From positions 3,348,001-3,412,000 of the forward strand of contig NC_010506.1 of the NCBI RefSeq assembly GCF_000019525.1: DNA of 64,000 bases, given 5' to 3'. This document shows positions 53,396 to 62,160 of the stretch, one piece after another. The position numbers and the translations under genes were made by a program. Positions within the stretch are counted from its first letter, which is position 1. Each line of letters begins with the position of its first letter. The notes beneath the pieces were generated by a model that searched no databases, was not told the DNA's origin, and saw only the letters and a list, made by a program, of their open reading frames with translations. The DNA is from Shewanella woodyi ATCC 51908. Lineage in GTDB: Bacteria > Pseudomonadota > Gammaproteobacteria > Enterobacterales > Shewanellaceae.

Positions 53396-53678
53396 AAGCC
53401 TCGATATCGATAATAACATTTAACAGCGATGATGATTTCACTGCTAATTTAAGTGGGATGGTTAGGAGATTAAATCTAACCTGAATAATTAGGGTATATT
53501 GCCCCAATCATTACGATGCGGCAAGTGAGAAACGTCTCCTTTAACGATTAAATCGGCCATTTTGAACGATGGGGAAAGCACAAAATTCTAAGCCACCAAG
53601 CTTAACTGAAGTGGCAAATAGCCAAGGCAAGTTTTAGCTTTACTCTAATACGGTTAACTTATACTCACAAAAGAGGTA

Positions 53679-53715
53679 AATCACGATACTTTAACCTAGT
53701 AAGTATATCGTGATT
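53679..53715. promoter_or_regulatory. Perfect 10-bp inverted repeat between yejK and yejL
   Basis: Arms AATCACGATA (53679-53688) and TATCGTGATT (53706-53715) separated by 17 bases, in the 379-base divergent yejK/yejL region. It lies about 60 bases upstream of yejL. The spacing would suit a dimeric or tetrameric regulator or a hairpin in the yejL leader. I do not recognise the motif. A smaller pair GGTTAG/CTAACC occurs near 53460. Confidence 0.45.
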
Positions 53716-53774
53716 CCAACGAATTTCGGTTATCATATGCAGTTAATCAAGTTTAGAGTGAAATACTTTTTAAT

Positions 53775-53990
53775 ATGGCAATCCAATCCAAATACTCAAA
53801 TACACAAGTTGAATCCATTATCGCAGAGCTAAGCGCTGTGCTAGATAAGCATCAAGCCCCTACTGACCTCAGATTAATGGTGCTAGGCAACTGCGTTACA
53901 GACCTTTTAGCACGCAAGGTTCCAGCCGAAGCACGTGCTAGCGTTGCAGAACAATTCTCGAAAGCACTTGCACAATCGGTGAAAGGTTAA
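53775..53990 (+). CDS. yejL: YejL (DUF1414) small protein
   Basis: 71 residues, the size of E. coli YejL. AIQSKYSNTQVESIIAEL, HQAPTDLRLMVLGNCVTDLL and SVAEQFSKALAQSV are diagnostic. Function unknown; it is always found upstream of yejM, 84 bases away here. Confidence 0.93.
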   Translation: MAIQSKYSNTQVESIIAELSAVLDKHQAPTDLRLMVLGNCVTDLLARKVPAEARASVAEQFSKALAQSVKG

Positions 53991-54074
53991 TACCTTCAAC
54001 TTAGATTGCGTAAGAGAGACTGAACCACAAACAAACTTAAGATACATCAGTAGCTAATCAGTAAGCGGAGCCAC

Positions 54075-55862
54075 ATGGTCGAGCGTAAAAAAGAGATGGG
54101 CCGCGATCGCGTATCGCGCTTAATAAGTTGGGGGCATTGGTTTGCCTTCTTCAACGGCTTTCTTGCCATGATCGTGGGTTTTCGCTATCTAGATACCGTA
54201 GGTTACCCTGAGTCATGGCTGGGCTGGGGCTATCTGGCCATCAGCACTATCGGCCACTTCAGCTTTTTATCCTTTATCGTCTATCTGGTACTGGTTTTCC
54301 CTGTTACCTTACTTCTGCCCTATTCAAAGATATTACGGGGCTACGCTGCATCTATTGCAACGTTAAGTCTGTGCATCTTGCTATATGACACCATTATTTA
54401 TGACGATTATGGCCTCCACCTTAGCCCCTTTGTTTTTGATTTAGCGTGGGCTGATCTTAACGCTCTTCTACGTGGAACCTCCTATATTGTGACCCCTATA
54501 GGGATCATAGTGCTTGAGCTAACAGCGGCTAACTTCCTATGGAAACGCATCGAGAAGATACATAAGGTTAAATGTGGTAATAAGGTCGTTGCTTTTGTTG
54601 GGCTCTGTTTTGTCAGTAGCCACCTCATTCATATCTGGGCTGATGCAGCGTCAGTGACAGACATCACTCGCTTAGACGATGCCTACCCCCTCTCTTACCC
54701 TGCTACAGCTCGCTCATTTATGGAGAGCCATGGCATCGATGGGGATAAAAATAATAAACGTCACTCTGATCTACGAAGCAATATCAGCTACCCAATCACC
54801 CCCATGCAATGCGTGAATGAGGAGCCAAAGAACAATATTCTCTTAATTACAGTAGATAGTTTAAGGGCCGACATGCTTGATGAAAGCACTATGCCCTTCC
54901 TTAGCCAGTACGCCAAAGAGAACCAAGATTTTCATCAACACCTAAGTGGCGGCACGCAGTTTTCCAGTGGCATGTTCTCTATTATGTATGGGCTGCAGGG
55001 AAGTTACATCAACGATGGTACCTTAGATCACACTGAGCCACTTTTAATCCAAGAGCTGAATCGACAAGGTTATCAAACCGCTCTGTTTGCTACTGACGAT
55101 CTGGTATTTAAACCTAACGCCATCTTCAAAGGGCTAGAGCAACACATCTCTGCAGTTGACAATAGCCATGCCATGGCAGATAAAGCTTCAATTGCGAGTT
55201 TTGAAAAGTGGCGTACTCAAACAAGTTCACCTTGGTTTGGGCTTATCAACCTGCGCTCCCCAGAGAGCTATGACACACCGATTGGATTTTTAGGCATAGA
55301 AACCGTTCGCCCTAAAAAGACACTCACATCGGCTGAGCGAGTGCTATTTAACCAATACCGTCAATCACTGAACTTTATTGATAACGAACTGAAAAACGTG
55401 ATCCAAGCTTTGCCTCAGGAGACCTTAGTCATAATCACAGGTGTCAGTGGAAAGTTATTTACAAGCAACCCCAATGAAGCACGTAGCAATATGTCTCCTG
55501 ACAATGTTCATGTGCCTTTGATCATACATTGGCCAGGCAAAGTTCCTCCAAAAGATATCAAGTATCGAACTAGCCATTATGGAATTGCACCAACGCTATT
55601 AAGCCAGGTACTTGGTTGCACAAACGCACCTACAGATTACAGTGCCGGTCGTAGCCTACTTCAACCTGATAGCGAGTCTTGGGTCTATGTGGGTGATAAC
55701 CTTATTTTTGGGATCTATCAGAACTCAGAGATCACAGTGATCGACCGCCATGGAAAATATCGCATTTATGATGAAAATTATGAACGCAGGTTGCGTAAAA
55801 AGATGAGCGCACCGGAGTTAATTGAAGTGATGCGCGAAGGACGCCGCCTCTACAATCAATGA
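54075..55862 (+). CDS. yejM: YejM (PbgA)-type inner-membrane sulfatase-like protein
   Basis: 595 residues. Five N-terminal membrane segments (DUF3413, about 15-185) are followed by a periplasmic alkaline-phosphatase/sulfatase-fold domain: NNILLITVDSLRADML, HLSGGTQFSSGMFSIMYG and VPLIIHWPGKVPP. In E. coli YejM senses LPS in the periplasmic leaflet and controls FtsH-LapB degradation of LpxC. The Thr/Ser nucleophile region is kept in part (SGGTQFS) although the enzyme role is secondary. Start region MVERKKEMGRDR. It is the last gene of yejL-yejM. Confidence 0.92.
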   Translation: MVERKKEMGRDRVSRLISWGHWFAFFNGFLAMIVGFRYLDTVGYPESWLGWGYLAISTIGHFSFLSFIVYLVLVFPVTLLLPYSKILRGYAASIATLSLCILLYDTIIYDDYGLHLSPFVFDLAWADLNALLRGTSYIVTPIGIIVLELTAANFLWKRIEKIHKVKCGNKVVAFVGLCFVSSHLIHIWADAASVTDITRLDDAYPLSYPATARSFMESHGIDGDKNNKRHSDLRSNISYPITPMQCVNEEPKNNILLITVDSLRADMLDESTMPFLSQYAKENQDFHQHLSGGTQFSSGMFSIMYGLQGSYINDGTLDHTEPLLIQELNRQGYQTALFATDDLVFKPNAIFKGLEQHISAVDNSHAMADKASIASFEKWRTQTSSPWFGLINLRSPESYDTPIGFLGIETVRPKKTLTSAERVLFNQYRQSLNFIDNELKNVIQALPQETLVIITGVSGKLFTSNPNEARSNMSPDNVHVPLIIHWPGKVPPKDIKYRTSHYGIAPTLLSQVLGCTNAPTDYSAGRSLLQPDSESWVYVGDNLIFGIYQNSEITVIDRHGKYRIYDENYERRLRKKMSAPELIEVMREGRRLYNQ

Positions 55863-55912
55863 TATGCTCTCTATCCTAGTCTATGTTTCGAGTGAAATTA
55901 GCCCAGAGCCTC

Positions 55913-56178
55913 ATACCAATCAGTATAAAGATTTGATCGCTCAGCGAGAGTTTAGCGGTCCTGAGGCAAGACAACGAGTGAAGAGCATAGTTGTTCTACG
56001 GTCAAGCTCGTTAACACAGCATCAGGACCGCTAAAACTCGCCTGTAAGGAGTGTTTTTGGCTGCCTACTTCTGCGTTGAATGAACTCACAAGGGAACAAC
56101 CATTATCTCATCCATTCGCCTTGAATTAGTTTGCCAAAACACACTCTGAGTAGATCAACTTCATATACTGATTGGTAT
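55913..56178. repeat. MITE-like repeat with 15-bp terminal inverted repeats
   Basis: 266 bases bounded by ATACCAATCAGTATA (55913-55927) and its perfect inverse TATACTGATTGGTAT (56164-56178), flanked by TA-containing sequence. Inside are further inverted pairs: TTTAGCGGTCCTGA with TCAGGACCGCTAAA, and GTGTTTTTGGC with GCCAAAACAC. No reading frame for a transposase. The layout fits a non-autonomous miniature element; I recall similar ends in Shewanella genomes but could not check. It lies between yejM and tRNA-Pro. Confidence 0.72.
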
Positions 56179-56239
56179 TAGCCACAAAGCACTGAAAGCT
56201 TACAAACTAAGCAGTTGATACAAAGGGACAACTAAGAGC

Positions 56240-56268
56240 TTGCACAAGCAGCAGTGAGTTGATAAAGT
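56240..56268 (+). promoter_or_regulatory. Possible tRNA-Pro promoter
   Basis: TTGCAC (56240-56245), 17 bases, TAAAGT (56263-56268), about 40 bases upstream of the tRNA. Each hexamer deviates from consensus, so this is tentative. Confidence 0.35.
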
Positions 56269-56308
56269 TCTGCTTCGTTCGATGGGGCTTAGCTTCAGGA
56301 ACAAACAT

Positions 56309-56385
56309 CGGGATATGGCCTAGTCCGGTAAGGCGCTTGTCTGGGGGACAAGAGATCGCAGGTTCAAATCCTGCTATCCCGACCA
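56309..56385 (+). tRNA. tRNA-Pro (anticodon GGG)
   Basis: 77 bases including an encoded CCA. The acceptor stem CGGGATA pairs with TATCCCG, the anticodon arm CTTGT/ACAAG encloses loop CTGGGGG with anticodon GGG, and the T arm GCAGG-TTCAAAT-CCTGC is perfect. It reads CCC and CCU codons. A single-gene transcript with its own terminator nine bases later. Confidence 0.95.
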
Positions 56386-56393
56386 AATATTGA

Positions 56394-56425
56394 AAAGCCG
56401 CTAATCGAAAGATTGGCGGCTTTTT
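56394..56425 (+). terminator. Terminator of tRNA-Pro
   Basis: Stem GCCGCTAATC/GATT.GCGGC with a GAAA tetraloop, preceded by A and followed by TTTTT. Confidence 0.88.
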
Positions 56426-56794
56426 GCTATAAATGTTCTACTGTTTTGGAGTAGATGCCTCCCTTGCGCAAGGGTGGCCAAATATCAACTATGACGCTGC
56501 AAAACCTTGCTACTTTGTACTTCAAAAAATAATTCTTATTACTTTTCTTACTGACGTTTCTGTAAAAAAGCTAACGAATCACTTAAGTTTTTCATCCAAG
56601 CAAGGTATAACAATACAACAGAGAAAGATTTACAAAAGCGTAACAGGTAGCTTTAGCAGAGAAAACTCTGCGCCTAAGAAGCTAAACGGTGTAGAAATCA
56701 TTTGTTTACAATAATTGCAGTTCATTTTTGACTGCTCTCATTTTTAAGCGTTAGCATCTATAGTTAGCATAACAAGAAATAATAAAAAGGCTAT
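56426..56794 (+). other. Intergenic region before the membrane diguanylate cyclase gene
   Basis: About 370 bases. A 93-codon frame (56433-56714) is open here but has no ribosome-binding site, begins eight bases after a terminator and shows no recognisable domain, so I do not call it. No other feature was seen. Confidence 0.4.
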
Positions 56795-58975
56795 ATGCTC
56801 AAAGTATCCCAGCAACACCTAAAACTCTCTGCCTTACTCGGTTTAATAGGATTACTTATTAATCTTTATCCTATTCCCCTGTTTGGTAATGTTCAATTGG
56901 TGTTGGGCAACCTTTTTTTTGTGATTGTCGCAATTTTATTAGGGCCTTGGTATGCCCTTCTTTGTGCTGCGATCTCCTCCATTGGCCTCATTGTTTCTTG
57001 GTCAAGCATTCATGTATTCCTCTTTTTCTGTGCTGAAGCAATGTGGCTCGGATTTACCAGAAGAAAAGATATCTATGCTCTCTATGCCGACATAGGTTTC
57101 TGGCTCATTATAGGTATGCCACTCTTTTATCTTTATGCCACCAACTTCTCAGAACTTCCACAAAGCCACCTCTCGTTTATCACTTTAAAGCAGGGGATAA
57201 ATGGCTTTATCTGCGCCGCACTCGGCTCATTAGCTGTTACTGTATTTTCAGGTTTTTGGTACCTTAAAAATAAGGTGCGGGATAAGAAGAGACGAACTTT
57301 CCATGCCCAATTAACCTATAGCTTTACATTGGTACTGACCATCTCTTTGCTCAGTTCTGCTCTAGTGTTTAATCATCAAGTCATTTTGAAGCAGCAAGAG
57401 AGTCTGAATCAAAACTTACATGACTCAGCGGTTCATTTAGGCCAAGCAACTGAAGTGTTTCTCGATACCCATAAAAAAGCGATCAGTAATGCCTCGCAAT
57501 GGCTTAGCCTTTCCCAAACAGATATTTCTGGCTGGCAAGAAAGACTAACCAAACTACATGAAAGCTATTCAGATTTTATCAGCATGATAGTCACCGACAG
57601 TGATGCACGGATCATTGCAGCAACTCCTCTTGAGCTTCTAGGTTCAGAAAAGGTTAAAAATAAAAGCTTTTCCGTTAAAGACAGGCACTATTTCCAAGAA
57701 GCATTTTATAAACAACAAACCTTCGTTTCTCCAGCCTTTTGGGGCAGGGGCTTTGGAACCGATCCCATAGTCGCCATCAGCGCTCCCATCTACAATGGCA
57801 GTGACTCAGTGCAAGCAGCTGGGATAATTGAGGGTTCTCTGAACTTAACAAGCTTTGTTGATATTGAGCAGAAAAACCTCGTATATGAAATGCAGTCAAT
57901 GATTTTAATTGATGAAAATGAACGTATTATCTACGCTTCAAAATCTTTAGCGCTACCCGTTTTATCAAAATTTGAGTCAGTAGAGAGTGGAAAAGATTAC
58001 AAAACATCTCTGCAACTGATTAACCTTTATAATCTTAATAACCCAAACCCTGAGTTTGTGTACACAAACTATCAGCTCAACAACGGCTGGAAGTTGTATA
58101 TAGTTAAACCTTTCTCTCCTCTGTTAAAGCTGCTAGAAACTCAATATTTAACAACTTTTACCGTACTGCTTCTCTCCTTGATTATCACCGTTATAGTGAC
58201 ACGAGTGATAAGCACCAGATTAACAGATCCCTTAACCATGATTGCCAACAAGTTTGGCGATAAGGGACACAAAAATGCGGCAGCCTACCATATCGATGAG
58301 GAGTCGCCTCAAGAGTTTTTAACGTTATATCAAAGCATTAAGAAAAGTAAGCAGGAGTTGATAAGTTATCAATTAGAGCTTGAAGAGAAAGTTGCTATCC
58401 GAACATTCGAGCTGGAGAAGGCCAATAAGAAACTGCAATCGCTAGCGGAGAAAGATGACTTAACGGGATTATTTAACCGCAGAAGCGCTGAAAGTCGATT
58501 TAAAACCACACATAACCTCTGCCTAAGAAGTGATGAAGTGATGGTCATTGCCATACTCGATATCGATAACTTTAAAGCCATCAATGATACTTTCGGCCAC
58601 CAAGGTGGTGATCAATGCCTAAGAGCCATAGCCAAAAGCATGAAGCTCTTTTTTAAACGTGATAGTGACGTTATTTCCCGCTATGGTGGTGAAGAGTTTT
58701 TACTTATCTTACCGATGACAAATCCAGATATGGTTGAAGATCACCTGAATGAGTTCAGGTTGCAGATCAAAAGACTTGTGATCAATCCCCCTAATGAAGA
58801 AACCGAGATCATGATGACAGTCAGTATTGGGGCTATCGTGGCGAATGCAAACTACAGTAAGTTACTCGAAGATTGGTTTAGACAAGCGGATTTGAACCTA
58901 TATCAGGCTAAAAACCAAGGCAGAGATAAAGTCATAGTGACTAAACCTCCAGCCCCCTCTGACTTCAACATTTAA
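56795..58975 (+). CDS. Membrane diguanylate cyclase with MASE-like and Cache sensor
   Basis: 726 residues. The N-terminus has about five to six membrane segments in a MASE1/ECF-like arrangement (about 10-165), then another helix (YSFTLVLTISLLSSALVF), a periplasmic Cache domain (about 205-435; AATPLELLGSEKVKNKSF, DRHYFQEAFY, FVSPAFWG), a second membrane helix, a coiled coil and a GGDEF domain with RYGGEEFLLILP and DIDNFKAINDTFGHQGGD. It should make c-di-GMP in response to a small periplasmic ligand. Two sensory modules in one protein are unusual. Its stop overlaps the convergent hydrolase gene by four bases. Confidence 0.88.
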   Translation: MLKVSQQHLKLSALLGLIGLLINLYPIPLFGNVQLVLGNLFFVIVAILLGPWYALLCAAISSIGLIVSWSSIHVFLFFCAEAMWLGFTRRKDIYALYADIGFWLIIGMPLFYLYATNFSELPQSHLSFITLKQGINGFICAALGSLAVTVFSGFWYLKNKVRDKKRRTFHAQLTYSFTLVLTISLLSSALVFNHQVILKQQESLNQNLHDSAVHLGQATEVFLDTHKKAISNASQWLSLSQTDISGWQERLTKLHESYSDFISMIVTDSDARIIAATPLELLGSEKVKNKSFSVKDRHYFQEAFYKQQTFVSPAFWGRGFGTDPIVAISAPIYNGSDSVQAAGIIEGSLNLTSFVDIEQKNLVYEMQSMILIDENERIIYASKSLALPVLSKFESVESGKDYKTSLQLINLYNLNNPNPEFVYTNYQLNNGWKLYIVKPFSPLLKLLETQYLTTFTVLLLSLIITVIVTRVISTRLTDPLTMIANKFGDKGHKNAAAYHIDEESPQEFLTLYQSIKKSKQELISYQLELEEKVAIRTFELEKANKKLQSLAEKDDLTGLFNRRSAESRFKTTHNLCLRSDEVMVIAILDIDNFKAINDTFGHQGGDQCLRAIAKSMKLFFKRDSDVISRYGGEEFLLILPMTNPDMVEDHLNEFRLQIKRLVINPPNEETEIMMTVSIGAIVANANYSKLLEDWFRQADLNLYQAKNQGRDKVIVTKPPAPSDFNI

Positions 58976-60438
58976 TCTAGATTTTGTTTATCAATAAACC
59001 GATCCATTTTATCCAATAAATAGGGAAAAAATGGATTCCACTTTTGCCTCAACATCTCATCGGCTTGCACCCCTAATACTCCTCTCTCTCCTCTGGAAGA
59101 TGTGGCCCCTATTTGAACGCGATCGATGTAGTTAACCCCTTCAGGGCCATATAAACTATCTTCAATAGGAAATGGGATGGCAACATGTGATAGAGAATAA
59201 ACATTAGCGGGCCACTCTTGAGCAATCAAATTAATATTGCTATCACCATTTGGATAACGGGTTCTTGCTTGTACCTGTCGTCTCAAAGCCCCCTGCCCAC
59301 TTCTATTTTCAACAAGCGTATATTTAAAGTGTAATGGCAACCTCTCAATGAGATGCTCAAAATAATCCAAAGGATCGTTAAGTATCAATCCCATATTGAC
59401 TTCGGTTCGATTAATATCAAATATCACCAACTCATGACCATTTTCAGGGAGCTTTTGATAAAAATCAGTCACAACGGCCCCAGTAGAGACCGTGTCATCC
59501 ACTAATGATTGAAAGGTCAGTGAAGTTTCGAGGCTTAGTAACGCCTCTGAAGATAATTGGCTTAACAGCCATTGATTACGCATAGCAAGCTGATAAACCA
59601 CGTCACCCGCATTGACAGCAAACGAGTTATATTTAAACGGATCGTACTCAGTTTGAAGGCTATTCCAACTTAACTTCTCTAAGCCTAATAGCTCCCCAAG
59701 CCAAGCTTGCCACTTTGCTCCAGCGGCCACTGGGGATAGCCCTATCGCTGGAGAGAGAAAAATCATGCCAGAGTAATCTGTAGATTGCCCCTTCATAAGC
59801 CGTTCAAGTTCATGATTTAAACCCAATGCAGCTCCTGTTGAAAAACCAACTAAGTACAAGGGCTTCCCCTTTAATACCTTTTGCATATGCTCTGTCGCTA
59901 ATGACACCGCCGATGCTATATCTTGCCACTCGATATCGATAAGTCCTGAAGGTATCGTTCCATGCCCTGGTAGTCTGAGAGCTAATACATGTGCTTTTCC
60001 TTTAAAATGTTTAGCAAGATGGGAAGTTGCATAGGGAGAGTCTGACATTCCATGAAGAAGTAGCACACCAAAATCCGCATCAGCTTGCGGCCATTCATAA
60101 CTTCTGTTCCAGTCCGTACGCCATTTTTGGGGATCTGATAAGCTTCCACGAACATAACGGTTAATCACAGAGTCAAAAGAGTGAGGAGTACGTCCATAAA
60201 TCCTCTCTTCGACTTCATCAAAAATCACCTGTTCTAACGCCATGAGCTGCGAAAAATTATCGAACTCTAATGACCTTTTATAGGCTGACTTCAGCTCAGT
60301 TTTATGCCAAACATCGAGATCCGCTCTAGAAGTTAAATACCAAATGCTGCCACATAACAGTGCAATGACAACCCCTAATGATGCATAAAACAGTGCCATC
60401 AATAGGTGCTTGGTTGAACCAATGACTAAGGTTTTCAT
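58972..60438 (-). CDS. Membrane-anchored alpha/beta hydrolase
   Basis: 488 residues. N-terminal membrane anchor (about 12-33, LMALFYASLGVVIALLCGS) and then an alpha/beta-hydrolase domain: oxyanion motif LLHGMSDSPYAT, nucleophile elbow LVGFSTGAALG (GxSxG), and late Asp/His regions DINRTEVNM and YSLSHVAIPFP. Likely a lipase or esterase with its active domain in the periplasm; the substrate is unknown. The long region between core and C-terminus could be a lid. It converges on the diguanylate cyclase gene. Confidence 0.82.
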   Translation of the reverse strand: MKTLVIGSTKHLLMALFYASLGVVIALLCGSIWYLTSRADLDVWHKTELKSAYKRSLEFDNFSQLMALEQVIFDEVEERIYGRTPHSFDSVINRYVRGSLSDPQKWRTDWNRSYEWPQADADFGVLLLHGMSDSPYATSHLAKHFKGKAHVLALRLPGHGTIPSGLIDIEWQDIASAVSLATEHMQKVLKGKPLYLVGFSTGAALGLNHELERLMKGQSTDYSGMIFLSPAIGLSPVAAGAKWQAWLGELLGLEKLSWNSLQTEYDPFKYNSFAVNAGDVVYQLAMRNQWLLSQLSSEALLSLETSLTFQSLVDDTVSTGAVVTDFYQKLPENGHELVIFDINRTEVNMGLILNDPLDYFEHLIERLPLHFKYTLVENRSGQGALRRQVQARTRYPNGDSNINLIAQEWPANVYSLSHVAIPFPIEDSLYGPEGVNYIDRVQIGATSSRGERGVLGVQADEMLRQKWNPFFPYLLDKMDRFIDKQNLD

Positions 60439-60549
60439 TACTCTCCTGAGACTAACAACATAGGAAAAACTTAATGGACATTAACTTACACGCTTTAACC
60501 GAGTAAAATCTAGCAATCCTCTCCTTTAAGTCACAACTCTGGTTATATA

Positions 60550-61056
60550 ATGCACTTATCAGACACAATAGACACTAAAGTCATCAGTTTAGGGGCTCAT
60601 AATCCGACATACTGCTTTTATCTTCCAACTCCTCCAGTATTCCCTAAAGAGTGGAGCTTGGCTCAGGATGATGCGATTTCAGTGCTAATTGAACACAATG
60701 GAAATCACTGGCGAAAAATATTAACTATTATGGCAAAAATCTGCGCACCTAGTGAAGATTGGAAACATTATCGAGATACACATCTGCTCAAGCACAATGA
60801 AATAATCTTGATTGGTGCTGACACACTATTACAAACGAATATCCCTCAACAAAAATTATGGCATTTCCTTGTGGGGTCAGTGGTTTCACAGCAGCTTTCA
60901 ATAGAAACTCAAGACCTCTCTTTTATTGAGGTAAACCACAACTCAAAGCTGGTTTATGATAACCAATCATTACTCATTACCCCCTACTTAGATTATCGGC
61001 AATTCCCAAATCAACTGATTGCAGAAACAAGGGCGCTGATAGCAAGCAAGAGCTAG
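60550..61056 (+). CDS. Uncharacterised protein
   Basis: 168 residues, soluble, with no signal peptide or domain I can name. Segments such as PTYCFYLPTPPVFPKEWSLA, NHWRKILTIMAKICAP and LLKHNEIILIGADTLLQ look like a genuine folded protein of normal composition, so the reading frame is credible. The ATG is preceded by TATATA rather than a clear ribosome-binding site. Only weakly linked to its neighbours: divergent from the hydrolase and convergent on nadE. Confidence 0.6.
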   Translation: MHLSDTIDTKVISLGAHNPTYCFYLPTPPVFPKEWSLAQDDAISVLIEHNGNHWRKILTIMAKICAPSEDWKHYRDTHLLKHNEIILIGADTLLQTNIPQQKLWHFLVGSVVSQQLSIETQDLSFIEVNHNSKLVYDNQSLLITPYLDYRQFPNQLIAETRALIASKS

Positions 61057-61082
61057 GAGCTAACTAAAAAGCACCCATTAAA

Positions 61083-61100
61083 AAGGCGCTTTCGCGCCTT
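61083..61100 (+). terminator. Probable terminator of the gene at 60550
   Basis: Seven-base-pair stem AAGGCGC/GCGCCTT with a TTTC loop, with little T afterwards. Weak but well placed, 26 bases after the stop. Confidence 0.5.
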
Positions 61101-61101
61101 A

Positions 61102-61157
61102 TATACCCAAGCCACCTCAAAATGATGAATTCTGCATCTTGAAGTTGTTTGGGTATA
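61102..61157. repeat. 56-bp imperfect palindrome with TATACCCAA ends
   Basis: TATACCCAA (61102-61110) and TTTGGGTATA (61148-61157) bound an imperfect palindrome centred on GAATTC. It looks like a dispersed intergenic repeat such as those I recall from Vibrio and Shewanella. It lies just downstream of nadE, 15 bases after the stop, and may act in mRNA end formation. Confidence 0.6.
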
Positions 61158-61171
61158 GTAATAAAAAATGT

Positions 61172-62002
61172 TTAATCATATATTGTCGGTATCGCTTCTC
61201 GTTTATGCTGAGTCGCTTTGTATATCCCAATCAATCTATCTTCAACATAGGAATCGACAGCTTTCCCTTCCAGAAAATCGTCAATCTGTTCATAGGTTAA
61301 CCCGAGTGCGACCTCATCCTCCAATTGAGGTTTATCCTCTTCCAGATCTGCAGTAGGCGCTTTTTCAACAAGTACGGCTGGAGCGCCTAAATATGCTGCT
61401 AGCTGACGAACCTGCCGCTTATTTAAACCAAAAAGAGGAGCAAGATCACAAGCTCCATCACCCCATTTGGTATAAAAGCCGGTAATATTCTCGGCACTAT
61501 GATCCGTACCAACCACTAAGCCTCCAGTTAGCCCAGCGATTTCATACTGAGCTATCATGCGCATTCTCGCTTTGACATTACCCTTCACAAAATCGAGTTT
61601 CGTACTGTCGCAGACTTCAATTCCCGCTGAGGTTAAGCCTGATAATGTCTCTTGATGCACTCCACTAACGCCATCATGAATATTCACAGTGACCAGTTTT
61701 GAGGGAGAAATAAATTGACATGCTAGTTGAGCCTCATCTTCATCTTTTTGAACATGATAAGGTAGACGAACAGCAATGAACTGGTAAAGCTCAGAGCTGG
61801 TCTCTTCATTAAGCTGCTCAACGGCAAGTTGACATAGCTTTCCAGCAAGTGATGAGTCAACTCCACCACTGATCCCAAGCACTAATGTTTGTGTATGTGA
61901 CTCTTTTAACTTTAACTTTATAAATGCAATCCGTCTCTCAACTTCATAACTTGCCTCAATTGCAGGCTGCACTTTCATTTCACGTAAAATCTGTCCTTTC
62001 AC
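61172..62002 (-). CDS. nadE: NH3-dependent NAD+ synthetase
   Basis: 276 residues, the E. coli NadE form without a glutaminase domain. The N-type ATP pyrophosphatase loop is [34 protein letters not shown] and [21 protein letters not shown] (given in part) are family-diagnostic. It makes NAD+ from deamido-NAD+, ATP and ammonia. The start region [17 protein letters not shown] aligns with E. coli. Transcribed alone. Confidence 0.96.
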   Translation of the reverse strand: MKGQILREMKVQPAIEASYEVERRIAFIKLKLKESHTQTLVLGISGGVDSSLAGKLCQLAVEQLNEETSSELYQFIAVRLPYHVQKDEDEAQLACQFISPSKLVTVNIHDGVSGVHQETLSGLTSAGIEVCDSTKLDFVKGNVKARMRMIAQYEIAGLTGGLVVGTDHSAENITGFYTKWGDGACDLAPLFGLNKRQVRQLAAYLGAPAVLVEKAPTADLEEDKPQLEDEVALGLTYEQIDDFLEGKAVDSYVEDRLIGIYKATQHKREAIPTIYD

Positions 62003-62160
62003 AAGCTGTGCTCCAAAATGTGTTCCATATTACAGTCGATAATTATGGGCTAAATTAAGCTGAATACCAATCCCATCACGGGCCAAATTTATGTTAATTT
62101 TCCTTTTAACATATTCAAAATACCAGTTCCTTTTGCTATCTACAGAGCATAAGAGAAGCA

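Noticed and set aside
56433..56714. 93-codon open frame between the tRNA-Pro terminator and the diguanylate cyclase gene
   Set aside because: No ribosome-binding site, start only eight bases after a terminator, no domain and poor composition. Treated as chance.
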